A stretch of DNA of 64,000 bases from assembly GCF_000725545.1 (NCBI RefSeq), contig NZ_JNZP01000012.1, positions 1-64,000 of the forward strand, read 5' to 3'. Every line of letters begins with the position of its first letter. Within the stretch, counting starts at the first letter, position 1. The DNA is from Streptomyces exfoliatus. GTDB taxonomy: Bacteria; Actinomycetota; Actinomycetes; Streptomycetales; Streptomycetaceae. Below are positions 53,919 to 62,217 of this stretch, one piece after another. The notes beneath the pieces are model-generated. The model had not been told where the DNA came from. It saw nothing but the letters and a program-made list of their open reading frames with translations, and did no database searches. The translations under genes and the position numbers were made by a program.

Positions 53919-56900
53919 CGCGGTGCCTCCTCTCCGGCTCCGGTGGCCCGTCCGGCGGCGGGCCCCTGTCCCGGCGGGCGGCGACGGCACTGTGCGGCCG
54001 TGGCCTCCGCCAGCCGTACGGCTGGCAGATGGCCCTTGGCCGCGAAGTGGCGGCGGGCCCGCGCCGCAGCGTCGGCCGCCTCGGCCGGGCGACCGAGCAG
54101 GAGGGCCGTGCGGGCCGCGTCGAGGGCGGCGAGGCCCTGGACGATCGGCGAGTCGGTGCGGCCGGCGGTGCCGAGCGCCCTCGCGGCCAGCCGGGTGGCG
54201 GCCGCGTCCTGCCCCCGCGCCGCGGCCAGCCGCGCGCGCAGCCCGTCGAGGTCGGCGGACTCGGCGCGGGCCGGGACCGGTTCGGCACGGGACGGGACCG
54301 GTTCGACACGGGACGGGACCGGTTCGACACGGGCCAGGGGCGGTCCGGCGTGCGGCGGGACCGGTTCGCCTCCGGTTCCGAGCAGGTCGGCGAGGACCTC
54401 GTGGGCGGTCCGCCGGTCGCCGAGGTCGAGCCGGATGCGGGCGGCATCCAGCCGGGCGCTGCGCAACAGCGCCGTGGCGCCGAGTTTCCGCGCGGCGGCG
54501 GCGGCCCGTTCCAGGTTCAGGAGGGCCTCCTCGTGACGGCCGCCCACGTCGGCCACGGTCGCGGCGAAGAGCGGCAGGAAGGCGTCGGCTTCGGCATAGC
54601 CGAGCCGCTTCGCGAGGTGCTCCGCCTCCGCGAGGCAGGCCAGGGCCCCGTCGCGGTCGTCGTGGAGGGCGAGCAGCACGGCCAGCGGACAGTTGAGCGT
54701 CAGGCGAACGGCCCGGCGGCCCGTGCCCTGGTCGGCGAGGAGTGCGCGACAGCGGGCGACGGCGTCCGGGACCGGCTGGGGGCCGCGCCAGAGCGACACC
54801 CCCATCGCGCCGAGGGCCGCCGCCCGCTCGGGCTCGGCGTCCGCGCGGACCGCGTGGTCGAGCGCGCGGTCGAGCAGCCGCTCCGCCGCCCGGTGCCGGC
54901 CCTGTTCCTGGGCGCGCTGGGCGAGCCGCAGGCAGGCCCTGGCCTGGCCGAGGTCGTCACCGGCCGCCGCGAAGACCGGCAGGGTCGCGCCGGCGGCCTC
55001 GGCGGCCGTCTCGTCGGCCCCTCGGAGTGCCGCTCCGGGGGCCGACGCTCGCGGGGCCGCTCCGGCCGCCCTGGGGGCTCCCTTGCCGGCCGACCCCGAT
55101 CCATCCGTTCCCGCCGTATCCGCCGTTCCCGCCGTCCGGCCTACGGAGGCCAGGGCCAGGCGGGCGTGTGCAGCCTCCAGGGCGCCCCCGGCGTCCGAGG
55201 GGGCCTCCGCGAGGACCTCTTCGAGCAGCGTCCTGCCTTCCGCGCCGCGCCCCAGGTCGAGGAGCGTCTGACCGAGCCGCCGACGCGCCGCCGTGCTGCC
55301 CGGCTCGCCCGGCGCGTACCGGGCCGTGGCCCTGGTCAGCAGGTCCGCCGCCCAGACGGGGTCGGCGTGGGCGAGTGCGAGACGACCGGCCTCGGCGAGC
55401 GTGTCGGCGGCGCTTCGGCGCAGCCCGTCGGTGTACGGGTCCTGGGCGCCCAGCTCGGCCCGGTAGCGGTACGCCTGTTCCAGGTGGGCGCCGACCGCGG
55501 CACTGCCCCGCGCGCGGACCGAGTCGAGGCGGGACGCGCGTTCGTGCCGGTCGGCCCGGTCCTGCTTGGACTGGCTGGCGTGGACGACCTCCTGGATCAG
55601 GCCTCCGGCGAAGCGGAACGCCTCGCCGTCCGGCCTGAGCAGCCGGTGCCGGACCAGTCGGCGCAGCGTCGACCGCACCTCGGCCCCGTCCCACTCCTCC
55701 GTGGGAGGTCCGGCGAGCGCCGCGAGTTCGTCGGCGGTGAAGTCGCCGCCCAGTACGGACGCGAGCCCCAGGACGAGCTGTTCCGGCGGGTCGAGGGCGT
55801 CGATGCGGGCGCCGATCAGGGCCTGGAGCGGGAGCGGGACGCTGTCGGCGTCCACCGGGTCCCCGGCGACGAGCAGTTGTTCCAGGTGCAGCGGGTTTCC
55901 GCCCACCCGGGCAAGTACGGCGGGGCCGAGCGGTCCGCCGTCCGCCGTGACGCCGGTGAGTTCGGCCGCGAGGAGCTGTGCCTCGGCGTCGGTGAGCCCG
56001 CCGAGCGGCACGGCGTCCGCAAGCAGTTCGGGGCGCTGGTCGAACAGTTGGGGGCGGCCGAGGAGGACGACCAGGACGGCCGCGTCGGTGAGGGCGCGCA
56101 GCAGCCGGTCGAGGGCGTCGAAGAACGGCTGGGCGGCCCACTGGCAGTCGTCGACGACCAGCACGACGGGACGCGCGTCGGACAGTTCGGCGAGGACCTT
56201 GGCGAGCGCCGCGAAGGTGTCGGCCGGTGACGGGTTGGGCGTCCCGTCGAGGAGCAGACCCCGGTGGAGCATGTCCAGTTCGGGCGAGGGAATGACCGTG
56301 CCGCCCGTCCTGAGGAGGTCCGCGACGGCGTCCGCGAGCGGTCCGAGGCTGGGCTGCTCGCCACGGGCCCGGCAGCGGCCCACACCATGCCACGGACGGA
56401 CGGCCGGGACCGCGGTCGCGGGGTCATCCCCGGATTCCGCCGGAGCGGGCGCGGCCGCCGTCCGGTGGAGCCACTCGCGTACGAGCCTGGTCTTGCCCTG
56501 GCCCGCCTCTCCGCCGACCACCAGACGTCCGGCCCGCCGGCTGCGCACCACCCCCTCCAACGCCTCGTCGATCAGGGCCAGTTCACGGGACCGGCCGACG
56601 AATCCGAGATCGAAGCGGCGGAGCGCCTCCGGACCGTCCTCCTCGTCGAGGCCGAGCAGCCGATGGGCGGCGACCCGGTCGCTCTTGCCCTTCAGGAGCA
56701 GCGGGCCGGTCTCCGTCGTCCGTACGCCGGGACCGGCGGCCGCGAGGGTGTCGGGGCCGATGAGGATCTCCCCGGCGGCGGCGTTCTGTTCGAGGCGGGC
56801 GGCGACGTTCACGACCTCACCGGAGACCATGGCCTGACGCGGTGTGGCCGAACCCGTGACCGCCTGCCCGGTGTTGACGCCGATGCGCATGTCCAGGTGG

Positions 56901-57295
56901 ACGCCGACGGCCTGCTCGAGTCGGGTGTTGAGCCCGGCGAGGGCCTCCCGCATGGCGAGGGCGGCGGCGAGCGCCCGGCGGGCGTCGTCCTCCCGGACGG
57001 TCGGCACGCCGAAGACGGCCATGACGGCGTCCCCGATGAACTTCTCCACGGTGCCGCCCTGCTCCTCGATCCGCAGCCGCATCAGGTCGAACCAGCGGAG
57101 GGTCACCGAGCGCAGGGTCTCCGCGTCCAGGGCGCCCGAGAGGGCCGTGGAGCCCACCAGGTCGCAGAAGAGGACGGTCACCACCTTGCGGCCGGTCGGT
57201 CTCGCCATGACCGGCCCCGGGGCGCTCGGGCTGCCGCAGGAGGGGCAGAACCGGGCGCCGGGCGGCAGTGCGCTCCGGCACGAGGCGCAGGTCAT
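53915..57295 (-). CDS. zinc-ribbon, class III nucleotide cyclase and AAA/TPR regulator
   Basis: An 1126-residue protein. It begins with a zinc ribbon (CASCRSALPPGARFCPSCGS), then a class III adenylyl/guanylyl cyclase domain (KVVTVLFCDLVGSTALSGAL, GGTVEKFIGDAVMAVFGVP, and RIGVNTGQAVTGSATPRQAM). An AAA/STAND ATPase follows (VGRSRELALIDEALEG, GGEAGQGKTRLVREWL, VLVVDDCQWAAQPFFDALD), then ~500 residues of TPR-like repeats. The layout is that of signalling ATPases in actinobacteria. It lies between the 98-residue protein and the protease gene. A 21-bp tandem repeat encodes VPSRVEP units near the C-terminus. Start ATG 57295. Confidence 0.85.
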   Translation of the reverse strand: MTCASCRSALPPGARFCPSCGSPSAPGPVMARPTGRKVVTVLFCDLVGSTALSGALDAETLRSVTLRWFDLMRLRIEEQGGTVEKFIGDAVMAVFGVPTVREDDARRALAAALAMREALAGLNTRLEQAVGVHLDMRIGVNTGQAVTGSATPRQAMVSGEVVNVAARLEQNAAAGEILIGPDTLAAAGPGVRTTETGPLLLKGKSDRVAAHRLLGLDEEDGPEALRRFDLGFVGRSRELALIDEALEGVVRSRRAGRLVVGGEAGQGKTRLVREWLHRTAAAPAPAESGDDPATAVPAVRPWHGVGRCRARGEQPSLGPLADAVADLLRTGGTVIPSPELDMLHRGLLLDGTPNPSPADTFAALAKVLAELSDARPVVLVVDDCQWAAQPFFDALDRLLRALTDAAVLVVLLGRPQLFDQRPELLADAVPLGGLTDAEAQLLAAELTGVTADGGPLGPAVLARVGGNPLHLEQLLVAGDPVDADSVPLPLQALIGARIDALDPPEQLVLGLASVLGGDFTADELAALAGPPTEEWDGAEVRSTLRRLVRHRLLRPDGEAFRFAGGLIQEVVHASQSKQDRADRHERASRLDSVRARGSAAVGAHLEQAYRYRAELGAQDPYTDGLRRSAADTLAEAGRLALAHADPVWAADLLTRATARYAPGEPGSTAARRRLGQTLLDLGRGAEGRTLLEEVLAEAPSDAGGALEAAHARLALASVGRTAGTADTAGTDGSGSAGKGAPRAAGAAPRASAPGAALRGADETAAEAAGATLPVFAAAGDDLGQARACLRLAQRAQEQGRHRAAERLLDRALDHAVRADAEPERAAALGAMGVSLWRGPQPVPDAVARCRALLADQGTGRRAVRLTLNCPLAVLLALHDDRDGALACLAEAEHLAKRLGYAEADAFLPLFAATVADVGGRHEEALLNLERAAAAARKLGATALLRSARLDAARIRLDLGDRRTAHEVLADLLGTGGEPVPPHAGPPLARVEPVPSRVEPVPSRAEPVPARAESADLDGLRARLAAARGQDAAATRLAARALGTAGRTDSPIVQGLAALDAARTALLLGRPAEAADAAARARRHFAAKGHLPAVRLAEATAAQCRRRPPGQGPAAGRATGAGEEAPR
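54269..54331 (-). repeat. 21-bp in-frame tandem repeat in the cyclase/AAA gene
   Basis: Three units (54269-54289, 54290-54310, 54311-54331) are nearly identical. On the coding strand they encode successive VPSRVEP-type heptads in a TPR-region linker. Length is a multiple of three, so the frame is preserved. Confidence 0.8.
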
Positions 57296-57335
57296 GGGTT
57301 CCTCCGGTGGGCGCGGGACGGTGGGGCGGCCGGGG

Positions 57336-57632
57336 TCAGAAGAGGGCGCCACCCGCCACGTCGGCGTGGGCCTGTACCTCGGGGGCCGCCGCGTCGAGAC
57401 GGCCCCTGATGTCGACGAGCAGGGCCAGTTCCTCGGGGGTCAGCGTGCGCAGGACCTCGTGCTGCTCCTCGCTGAGCGCGTCCACGTCGAAGCCCGCGGC
57501 GACGAGTGCGTCGAGCGTGGGCTCCGGCGGGGAACCGGGGGACGGGGTGTCGCTTCCGGGGGCGGTGGGGTCGTACGCACCGGGGTCGTCGTACGGAGCA
57601 GGCGCGTCGTACGGTGCGGGGTCGTCGGTCAC
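57336..57632 (-). CDS. 98-residue acidic protein of the radical SAM operon, possible RiPP precursor or partner
   Basis: The GTG start at 57632 overlaps the stop of the upstream gene (GTGA). The N-terminal half is low-complexity with PAPYDDPGAYDP-type repeats. The second half reads DALVAAGFDVDALSEEQHEV followed by LRTLTPEELALLVDIRGRLD and ends DVAGGALF. It resembles what I recall as the NCBI 'aroma-sacti cluster' domain of streptomycete sactipeptide-like loci. There are no Cys residues, so a Cys thioether could not form in it. It may be a precursor, a recognition protein or a scaffold. Confidence 0.7.
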   Translation of the reverse strand: MTDDPAPYDAPAPYDDPGAYDPTAPGSDTPSPGSPPEPTLDALVAAGFDVDALSEEQHEVLRTLTPEELALLVDIRGRLDAAAPEVQAHADVAGGALF

Positions 57633-58291
57633 GGTTGTCCTCCGGGGTCGGCGGCGAGGGAGAGGAAGAGCCGGGTGAGCAGGTTCGCCGTGTGCAGCGC
57701 GCTGACGGAGACGGCTGTCCGAAGGACCGGGGTCAGCGGGAGTTCGTCGAGGACCCCGAAGAGGTCGTCGAGGTGGCCGCCGTCGAGTTCCGCGTGTGCC
57801 CTGAGCGTGCGGAACGCGCCCTCGGGAAGCCCGGTGGTCGCCGCGAGACGGTCGGCGAGCCGCGGCCCGGGGGCGTTGCCCTCCAGGACGGCGATGTAGC
57901 CGAGCAGGGTGACGGGGTGCTCGTGCTCGGTCCGGTAGTACTGTGCGCCCGCGAGTTCGACGGCGACGGGGTGCGGCACGGCGTCCGGCCGGGCACCGGC
58001 GGCGGCCAGGTCGTCGAGCAGCCAGAGGTCGTGGCCGCGCTCCTCCTCGGCGTGACGGACGCAGTACGCCGCGAGGCGCCGCGCCGCCGGACCTTCCAGT
58101 TCGGCGCACCGCGCGGCGGTCCTTTCGAGGAGCGGCACCGATGCCCGTACGAGCGTGTGCATCGCCGCCAGGTAGCGGGGATACCTGCGCCGCAGTCCGT
58201 CCGGTCGCCAGAGGGACGCGACGGCGGCCCTGAGAACGGGGGTGGTGGGCGTGAGCGTGGTCCTGAGCGCGAGGGACGCGGGCGGGTTCAT
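57629..58291 (-). CDS. haem-oxygenase-like di-iron (iron-containing redox) enzyme
   Basis: A 220-residue all-helical protein of the HDO/iron-containing redox enzyme group. Candidate metal ligands are in CVRHAEEERGHDLWLLDDL and FRTLRAHAELDGGHLDDLFG, with RTEHEHPVTLLGYIAVLEGN between. Such enzymes oxidise amino-acid or lipid substrates with O2 and often appear in natural-product clusters. It is coupled by 4-base overlaps to the radical SAM gene upstream and the 98-residue gene downstream. Start ATG 58291. The substrate is not known. Confidence 0.8.
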   Translation of the reverse strand: MNPPASLALRTTLTPTTPVLRAAVASLWRPDGLRRRYPRYLAAMHTLVRASVPLLERTAARCAELEGPAARRLAAYCVRHAEEERGHDLWLLDDLAAAGARPDAVPHPVAVELAGAQYYRTEHEHPVTLLGYIAVLEGNAPGPRLADRLAATTGLPEGAFRTLRAHAELDGGHLDDLFGVLDELPLTPVLRTAVSVSALHTANLLTRLFLSLAADPGGQP

Positions 58292-59373
58292 CGGCGGCTC
58301 TGCTCCTCTGCGGAAGGCGATTCGACCAGGTGCGCGTAGGGGGCGCAGCCCAGACGACGTACCAGGGCGGCCGGTCCCGCGGCGCGCTGCTGCTCCGCGC
58401 CGAGCCGGTCGAGGAGTTCCCCGACCCGGCCCGAGGCGTCGCGGGCCACGCCGGCGAGGACCTCCGGGCGGTCGCCGAGCGCGTGGCAGCTGCGGCAGTA
58501 GCCGGCCGGGGCGGGCGCGGTCCCGTAGCGGGAGTGCAGCCGCCGGGGGCCGACGGCGCGCAGCATCCGCAGCACCGGGGAGCCGAGGGAACGCTCGCGG
58601 ACGGCCGGCCAGTCGTCGTGGGCGATGTGTCCGAGCCGCAGGTGTGGGGGAACGGGGCGGCGGTCCACCGTCCACTGGTTGCAGCAGGCGGCCACGGTCC
58701 CGTCGAAGGCGACCACCGGCCAGGCGGCGAGGGCGCACGGTGTCGCCACGTCGCCGTCGGGTCCGGGTGGTGTCGGCCGGACGAGTCCCGCGGCGCGGCC
58801 GAGCGGCCGGATCTCGTTGACCAGCATGGGCACCTCCGCCGCGAAGGCGCGGCGTACGTCCGCGACCGCGTCCGCCAGGTAGGGGTCGTCGGCGCCCGTG
58901 CCGGTGAGATGGATGCTGACGGGAACACCGGCGTCGAGCACGGTCCGGAGGGTACGCAGCACCGCCGCGCGGGGGACCTCGCGCTCGTGGTGGACGTCGA
59001 GACTCGCCGAGAAGTGGTCGAGGGCCGTGATGGCCCGCATGATGCGGTCGGGGACGCGTTCGTCGCGGGCGAAGAACATCCCGCTGAGCAGCGCCACCCG
59101 TGAACCCGCCTCGTGCGCGCGTCCGGCCAGGCGGACGACCAGCTCGGGCAGCAGCAGCGGTTCGCCGCCGGTGAGCATGACGACCTCCGGGCGGTCCTCC
59201 GTACCGAACGAGCCGACGAAGCGGAGCAGATGCTCCGGGTCGGGCCGTTCGTACGCCGCCATGGAGGAGTCGGTGGAGCAGTGCGCGCAGCTGAGGGGGC
59301 AGCGACGGGTGAGCGTCATCAGGAGGCCGCCGCAGGGCACCGGCCGCAGGCCGATGAGCTCCGCAAGATCCAT
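58288..59373 (-). CDS. radical SAM/SPASM-like enzyme, left operon
   Basis: A 361-residue radical SAM protein. The 4Fe-4S motif CPLSCAHC is at residues 25-32, followed by VVMLTGGEPLLLPELVVRLA. Extra Cys near the C-terminus (VAACCNQWTV, YCRSCHALG) suggest an auxiliary SPASM/twitch cluster, as in peptide-modifying enzymes. It is the first gene of the leftward operon and is followed by the di-iron enzyme. Its start is ATG 59373. No peptide-recognition domain is evident. Product chemistry is unknown. Confidence 0.87.
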   Translation of the reverse strand: MDLAELIGLRPVPCGGLLMTLTRRCPLSCAHCSTDSSMAAYERPDPEHLLRFVGSFGTEDRPEVVMLTGGEPLLLPELVVRLAGRAHEAGSRVALLSGMFFARDERVPDRIMRAITALDHFSASLDVHHEREVPRAAVLRTLRTVLDAGVPVSIHLTGTGADDPYLADAVADVRRAFAAEVPMLVNEIRPLGRAAGLVRPTPPGPDGDVATPCALAAWPVVAFDGTVAACCNQWTVDRRPVPPHLRLGHIAHDDWPAVRERSLGSPVLRMLRAVGPRRLHSRYGTAPAPAGYCRSCHALGDRPEVLAGVARDASGRVGELLDRLGAEQQRAAGPAALVRRLGCAPYAHLVESPSAEEQSRR

Positions 59374-59483
59374 GGCTCCTCCTCCGTGCTTCGTACGCCG
59401 CCCGTACGCCGCGCGGTGCGTGGCGCGTTGCGTGGCGCCGTGCGTCGCTCGGATCGTGGACCGGGGCGGCAGACTTCCGGTTC

Positions 59484-59504
59484 GGGAACGCCTGGTTTCC
59501 GGTT
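59484..59504 (+). promoter_or_regulatory. GGGAACGCCTGG-N5-GGTT element, rightward copy
   Basis: A 21-bp element in the region between the two radical SAM operons. An exact copy of its fixed positions lies inverted at 59627-59647. It starts with GGGAAC, the type of -35 motif used by many ECF sigma factors, but it could equally be an operator half. Confidence 0.65.
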
Positions 59505-59626
59505 AACTCCCTCGTCCGGGCGGGTGTGGACGCCGGTACGAGGGGCGGGCGGGGGCGCGTGAAGGAGCGCGCGGCCCGGGTTCCGTGGTCGTTCCGCGTC
59601 CCTGTGGTCGCCGTTTACCGGCGTCG

Positions 59627-59647
59627 AACCATCGCCCAGGCGTTCCC
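59627..59647 (-). promoter_or_regulatory. GGGAACGCCTGG-N5-GGTT element, leftward copy
   Basis: The inverted copy of the element at 59484. All 16 fixed bases match and only the 5-base spacer differs. It lies about 65 bases before the precursor ribosome binding site and 250 bases upstream of the left radical SAM gene. Confidence 0.65.
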
Positions 59648-59712
59648 ATACCGGGCGTCCGTACGTTCATTCCCAGCCGGCGCAGCGACGCCGCCGACAG
59701 AGGAGGACGAAC

Positions 59713-59832
59713 ATGCCCGAGAACACGAACCCGAAGCCGACCGAGGACGAGGACATCGAGGTCGTCGCCCACAGCGAGGACGAGGAGGCCGAGGCCGGCT
59801 GCATCGTCAACAACTCCAGCGACCTCTCCTGA
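59713..59832 (+). CDS. candidate RiPP precursor peptide (39 residues)
   Basis: The ATG at 59713 follows a textbook AGGAGGACGAAC ribosome binding site. The peptide is very acidic (leader MPENTNPKPTEDEDIEVVAH, then SEDEEAEAG) and ends CIVNNSSDLS, with a single Cys at residue 30 and no aromatic residue. Acidic leader plus short polar core with one Cys is the shape of many radical-SAM RiPP precursors. A hairpin follows it at 59861, then a glycosyltransferase and a radical SAM/SPASM gene. It is too short for default gene finders. The core boundary and modification are inferred. Confidence 0.75.
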   Translation: MPENTNPKPTEDEDIEVVAHSEDEEAEAGCIVNNSSDLS

Positions 59833-59860
59833 CCGAGGTCATCGAGTTCTGAAGCACCGC

Positions 59861-59909
59861 GCGGGCCATCCGGTTCTCGGCACATCGTGCCAGGGACCGG
59901 GTGGCCCGC
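59861..59909 (+). terminator. two-tier hairpin between precursor and downstream enzymes
   Basis: Outer arms 59861-59874 and 59896-59909 pair at 13 of 14 positions; an inner GGCAC/GTGCC hairpin occupies 59879-59891. It lies 28 bases after the precursor stop. This is the usual place for a partial terminator that raises precursor transcript over enzyme transcript. Confidence 0.75.
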
Positions 59910-60023
59910 GGCCACCTCGGGCGCCGACCGCCGGACAGCCGATCGACGGACACCCCGTCGCCGGACATCCGGTGTCCACCCGAGGCCCGTGTCGACCATC
60001 CACGCCCGAGGGAGCACGCCGTC

Positions 60024-61229
60024 GTGAAGATCCTGCTCTGCCCGCTCAGCGACGGCGGTTACCTCTACCCCGCCCTCGCGACCGGACGGGAGCTGCGCCG
60101 GCGCGGCCATCAGGTCAGCGTCCTGGCCCGGGCCTCCGTCGCGCCCGTCGTGGCCGAGGCCGGACTGCCGCTGGTGACGGCCGAGGAGCTGGGTGGGCGC
60201 CGGGCGTTCTCCGCCACGTGGTGGGGGCAGACCGGTCCTGCGCAGTACCGGGCGACGCTGCGCGCGGCCCGGGAGACGGGTGCCGACCTGCTCGTCACCT
60301 CCGTGCTGTGCAACGGCCCCCTGCTCGCCGCCGAGACGCTGGACGTTCCGGTCGTGGTGATCGGACTCGCGGCGCACCTGTGGGACTACCGGTCGGGCGG
60401 CGACGACGAACCGCACCTGGGCAGGACCCGCAGGAGCCGGACCCTCGACTGCCGGGGGCTCCACGCCGCCACGCGGGAGGAGGTCGGCCTCGCGGGGCGC
60501 GCCCCCCGGTGGGCGGACGACCCGCTCCTCGGTGACGCGCTGCTGCTCCGCGGGGATCCCGCGCTGGAGTACCCGGGCGCGCGACTCCCCGAGCGGGTGC
60601 GGCACGTGGGTCCGCTGGCCTGGGAACCGACGCCCGAGCGGGCGGAGACCGAGGCGGTCACGGAGCACCTGGCGCGGTCGGGGAAGCCCGTCGTCTACGT
60701 CCACCTGGGCCGCTTCTTCGGGGGCGACAGCCTGTGGCCCCGGCTGAACGAGGCGTTCACCGGCGGCCGTTTCCAGGCCGTGGTGGAGCAGGGCCGGTCC
60801 ACCGAGCCGCGGCCCGCCCCGGGCGCCGACATCATGCTGGTCCGCAAGCCGTGGATGGGACCGCTCGTCGACCTGGCGGGCCTTGTGCTGGCAAACGGCA
60901 CCTCCGCCCCCGTCCTCGCCGCCCTGCTGCGCGGCCGGCCCCTCGCGCTCTCGCCCAACGGCTCCGAGCAGCCGCTGCTCACCGGCGCCTGCGTACGGGC
61001 CGGCGTGGCCGTGCGCGTACCGAACACCCCGTCCGTGGGCCTGTCGCCGCTCATCGAAGAGGCGTGGCACGACGACGGTCTGCGCACGCGCGCCCGTGCG
61101 CTCGGCGACCGGCTGGCCGCGCCGGACGGCACGGCCCTCGCGGCCGACGTCGTCGAGCGGGCGGCCCGGCCATCCGCATCCACCACCCCGAAGGAGGACC
61201 ATGAGTACGCGATCAGCCGGCCTCGATGA
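60024..61229 (+). CDS. MGT/GT1-like glycosyltransferase
   Basis: A 401-residue GT-B-fold glycosyltransferase resembling macrolide and glycopeptide glycosyltransferases. The N-terminal acceptor domain begins VKILLCPLSDGGYLYPALAT; the C-terminal donor domain has KPVVYVHLGRFFGGD, and LANGTSAPVLAALLRGRPLA followed by PNGSEQPLLTGACVRAGVAV. Some canonical donor residues such as HGG are replaced by NGT. It probably adds a sugar to the peptide or to a product of the operon. The GTG start is 60024. The end overlaps the next gene by 29 bases. Confidence 0.82.
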   Translation: MKILLCPLSDGGYLYPALATGRELRRRGHQVSVLARASVAPVVAEAGLPLVTAEELGGRRAFSATWWGQTGPAQYRATLRAARETGADLLVTSVLCNGPLLAAETLDVPVVVIGLAAHLWDYRSGGDDEPHLGRTRRSRTLDCRGLHAATREEVGLAGRAPRWADDPLLGDALLLRGDPALEYPGARLPERVRHVGPLAWEPTPERAETEAVTEHLARSGKPVVYVHLGRFFGGDSLWPRLNEAFTGGRFQAVVEQGRSTEPRPAPGADIMLVRKPWMGPLVDLAGLVLANGTSAPVLAALLRGRPLALSPNGSEQPLLTGACVRAGVAVRVPNTPSVGLSPLIEEAWHDDGLRTRARALGDRLAAPDGTALAADVVERAARPSASTTPKEDHEYAISRPR

Positions 61230-62217
61230 GGCCGTGACGAGTCTGTCCGCGGGTGTGCGGCAGTGGATCGGACGGCACGCCGGATACCTCGACTCCCCGG
61301 CCGGTCACGCCGAGCTGCCGGTGACCCCGCGGGTGAAGGCCCTGCTGCAGCTCGCGCTGCTCCGCCGCCACTGGGCACGGATCGCCCCCGGGGACCCGGC
61401 CCTGGACGAGGTGTCCGGAGTGGTCGAACGCGCCTGGGAACGCCCGGACTTCCCTCGCCTCCTCACCCTCGACCGGCGGTACGCGAGGCAGTTCGAGCTG
61501 ATGTACGCGGCGCTGGCTCCGGCCGGGGCCGTCACCGGCGCGCCCCGCGCGGTACTGGCCCGCCTGAAGGCCGACGGCTACCTGGAGCCGCGCCGAAAGC
61601 CCCCGTACCTCCATCTGGAGGCCAGGTTCTACGCCGATCTCGCGGGCGCGGACCACCGGTTCGCCTCGTACCCGGAGCTGTACGCGGCGAGCCTGCCGGC
61701 CCGCGCCGGCACACTGCCCGTGGCAGACCTCGACGTGTGCGTGGTCACGCACACCGTCTTCTACCTCAGCGACTTCGGCCTGCGCGATCCCGGTCTGACG
61801 GAGCAGGCCCGTGGGCAGGCGCTCCGTGTCGTGGAACGGCTCACGGACCACTGTGTGGGCCTCGGCGAGTGGGATCTCGTCGGCAAGCTCGTCCTCGCCC
61901 AGTACTGCCTGGGCGCGGATCCGCTGGCCACGTCCTCGGGGGCGGCCGGTGTACGGATGCTCGCCGAGGCGCAGTCGCCGGGCGGCGCGATCCCGGGACG
62001 GTCCGTCGGCAAGCGCGCCCCCGGGGACGCGACGCCCGTGGAGTTCTTCCGGAGGTCGTACCAGGCGACCCTCGTCACGGCGCTCGCGACGCTGATCGTC
62101 GCGAGCGGGCGGACCGGTGCGCTGTCCTCCACCGGAGCATCGGCGTCAGCAGCCACATCCACATCGGCATCCACATCGGCATCCGCATCGACATCGACGG
62201 CGAGGGAGGCCCGATGA
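61201..62217 (+). CDS. uncharacterised protein of radical SAM RiPP loci (DUF6895-like)
   Basis: A 338-residue soluble protein without membrane segments. Conserved-looking stretches are VKALLQLALLRRHWARIAPG, AWERPDFPRLLTLDRRYARQ, ELMYAALAPAGAVTGAPRAV and DVCVVTHTVFYLSDFG. It has a paralogue three genes on (63464), which shares LLxxLW/W-PDFPRLF and YRLVYAALAP. I recall this as a family found beside peptide-modifying radical SAM genes, possibly DUF6895. The last 30 residues are a Ser/Thr/Ala repeat (TSTSASTSASAST) encoded by short tandem repeats. Start ATG 61201 after AAGGAGG. Confidence 0.7.
   Translation: MSTRSAGLDEAVTSLSAGVRQWIGRHAGYLDSPAGHAELPVTPRVKALLQLALLRRHWARIAPGDPALDEVSGVVERAWERPDFPRLLTLDRRYARQFELMYAALAPAGAVTGAPRAVLARLKADGYLEPRRKPPYLHLEARFYADLAGADHRFASYPELYAASLPARAGTLPVADLDVCVVTHTVFYLSDFGLRDPGLTEQARGQALRVVERLTDHCVGLGEWDLVGKLVLAQYCLGADPLATSSGAAGVRMLAEAQSPGGAIPGRSVGKRAPGDATPVEFFRRSYQATLVTALATLIVASGRTGALSSTGASASAATSTSASTSASASTSTAREAR

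Noticed and set aside
57336..57632. Sactipeptide precursor with Cys thioether links
   Set aside because: The 98-residue protein contains no Cys at all, so that chemistry cannot apply to it; another role or modification is needed.
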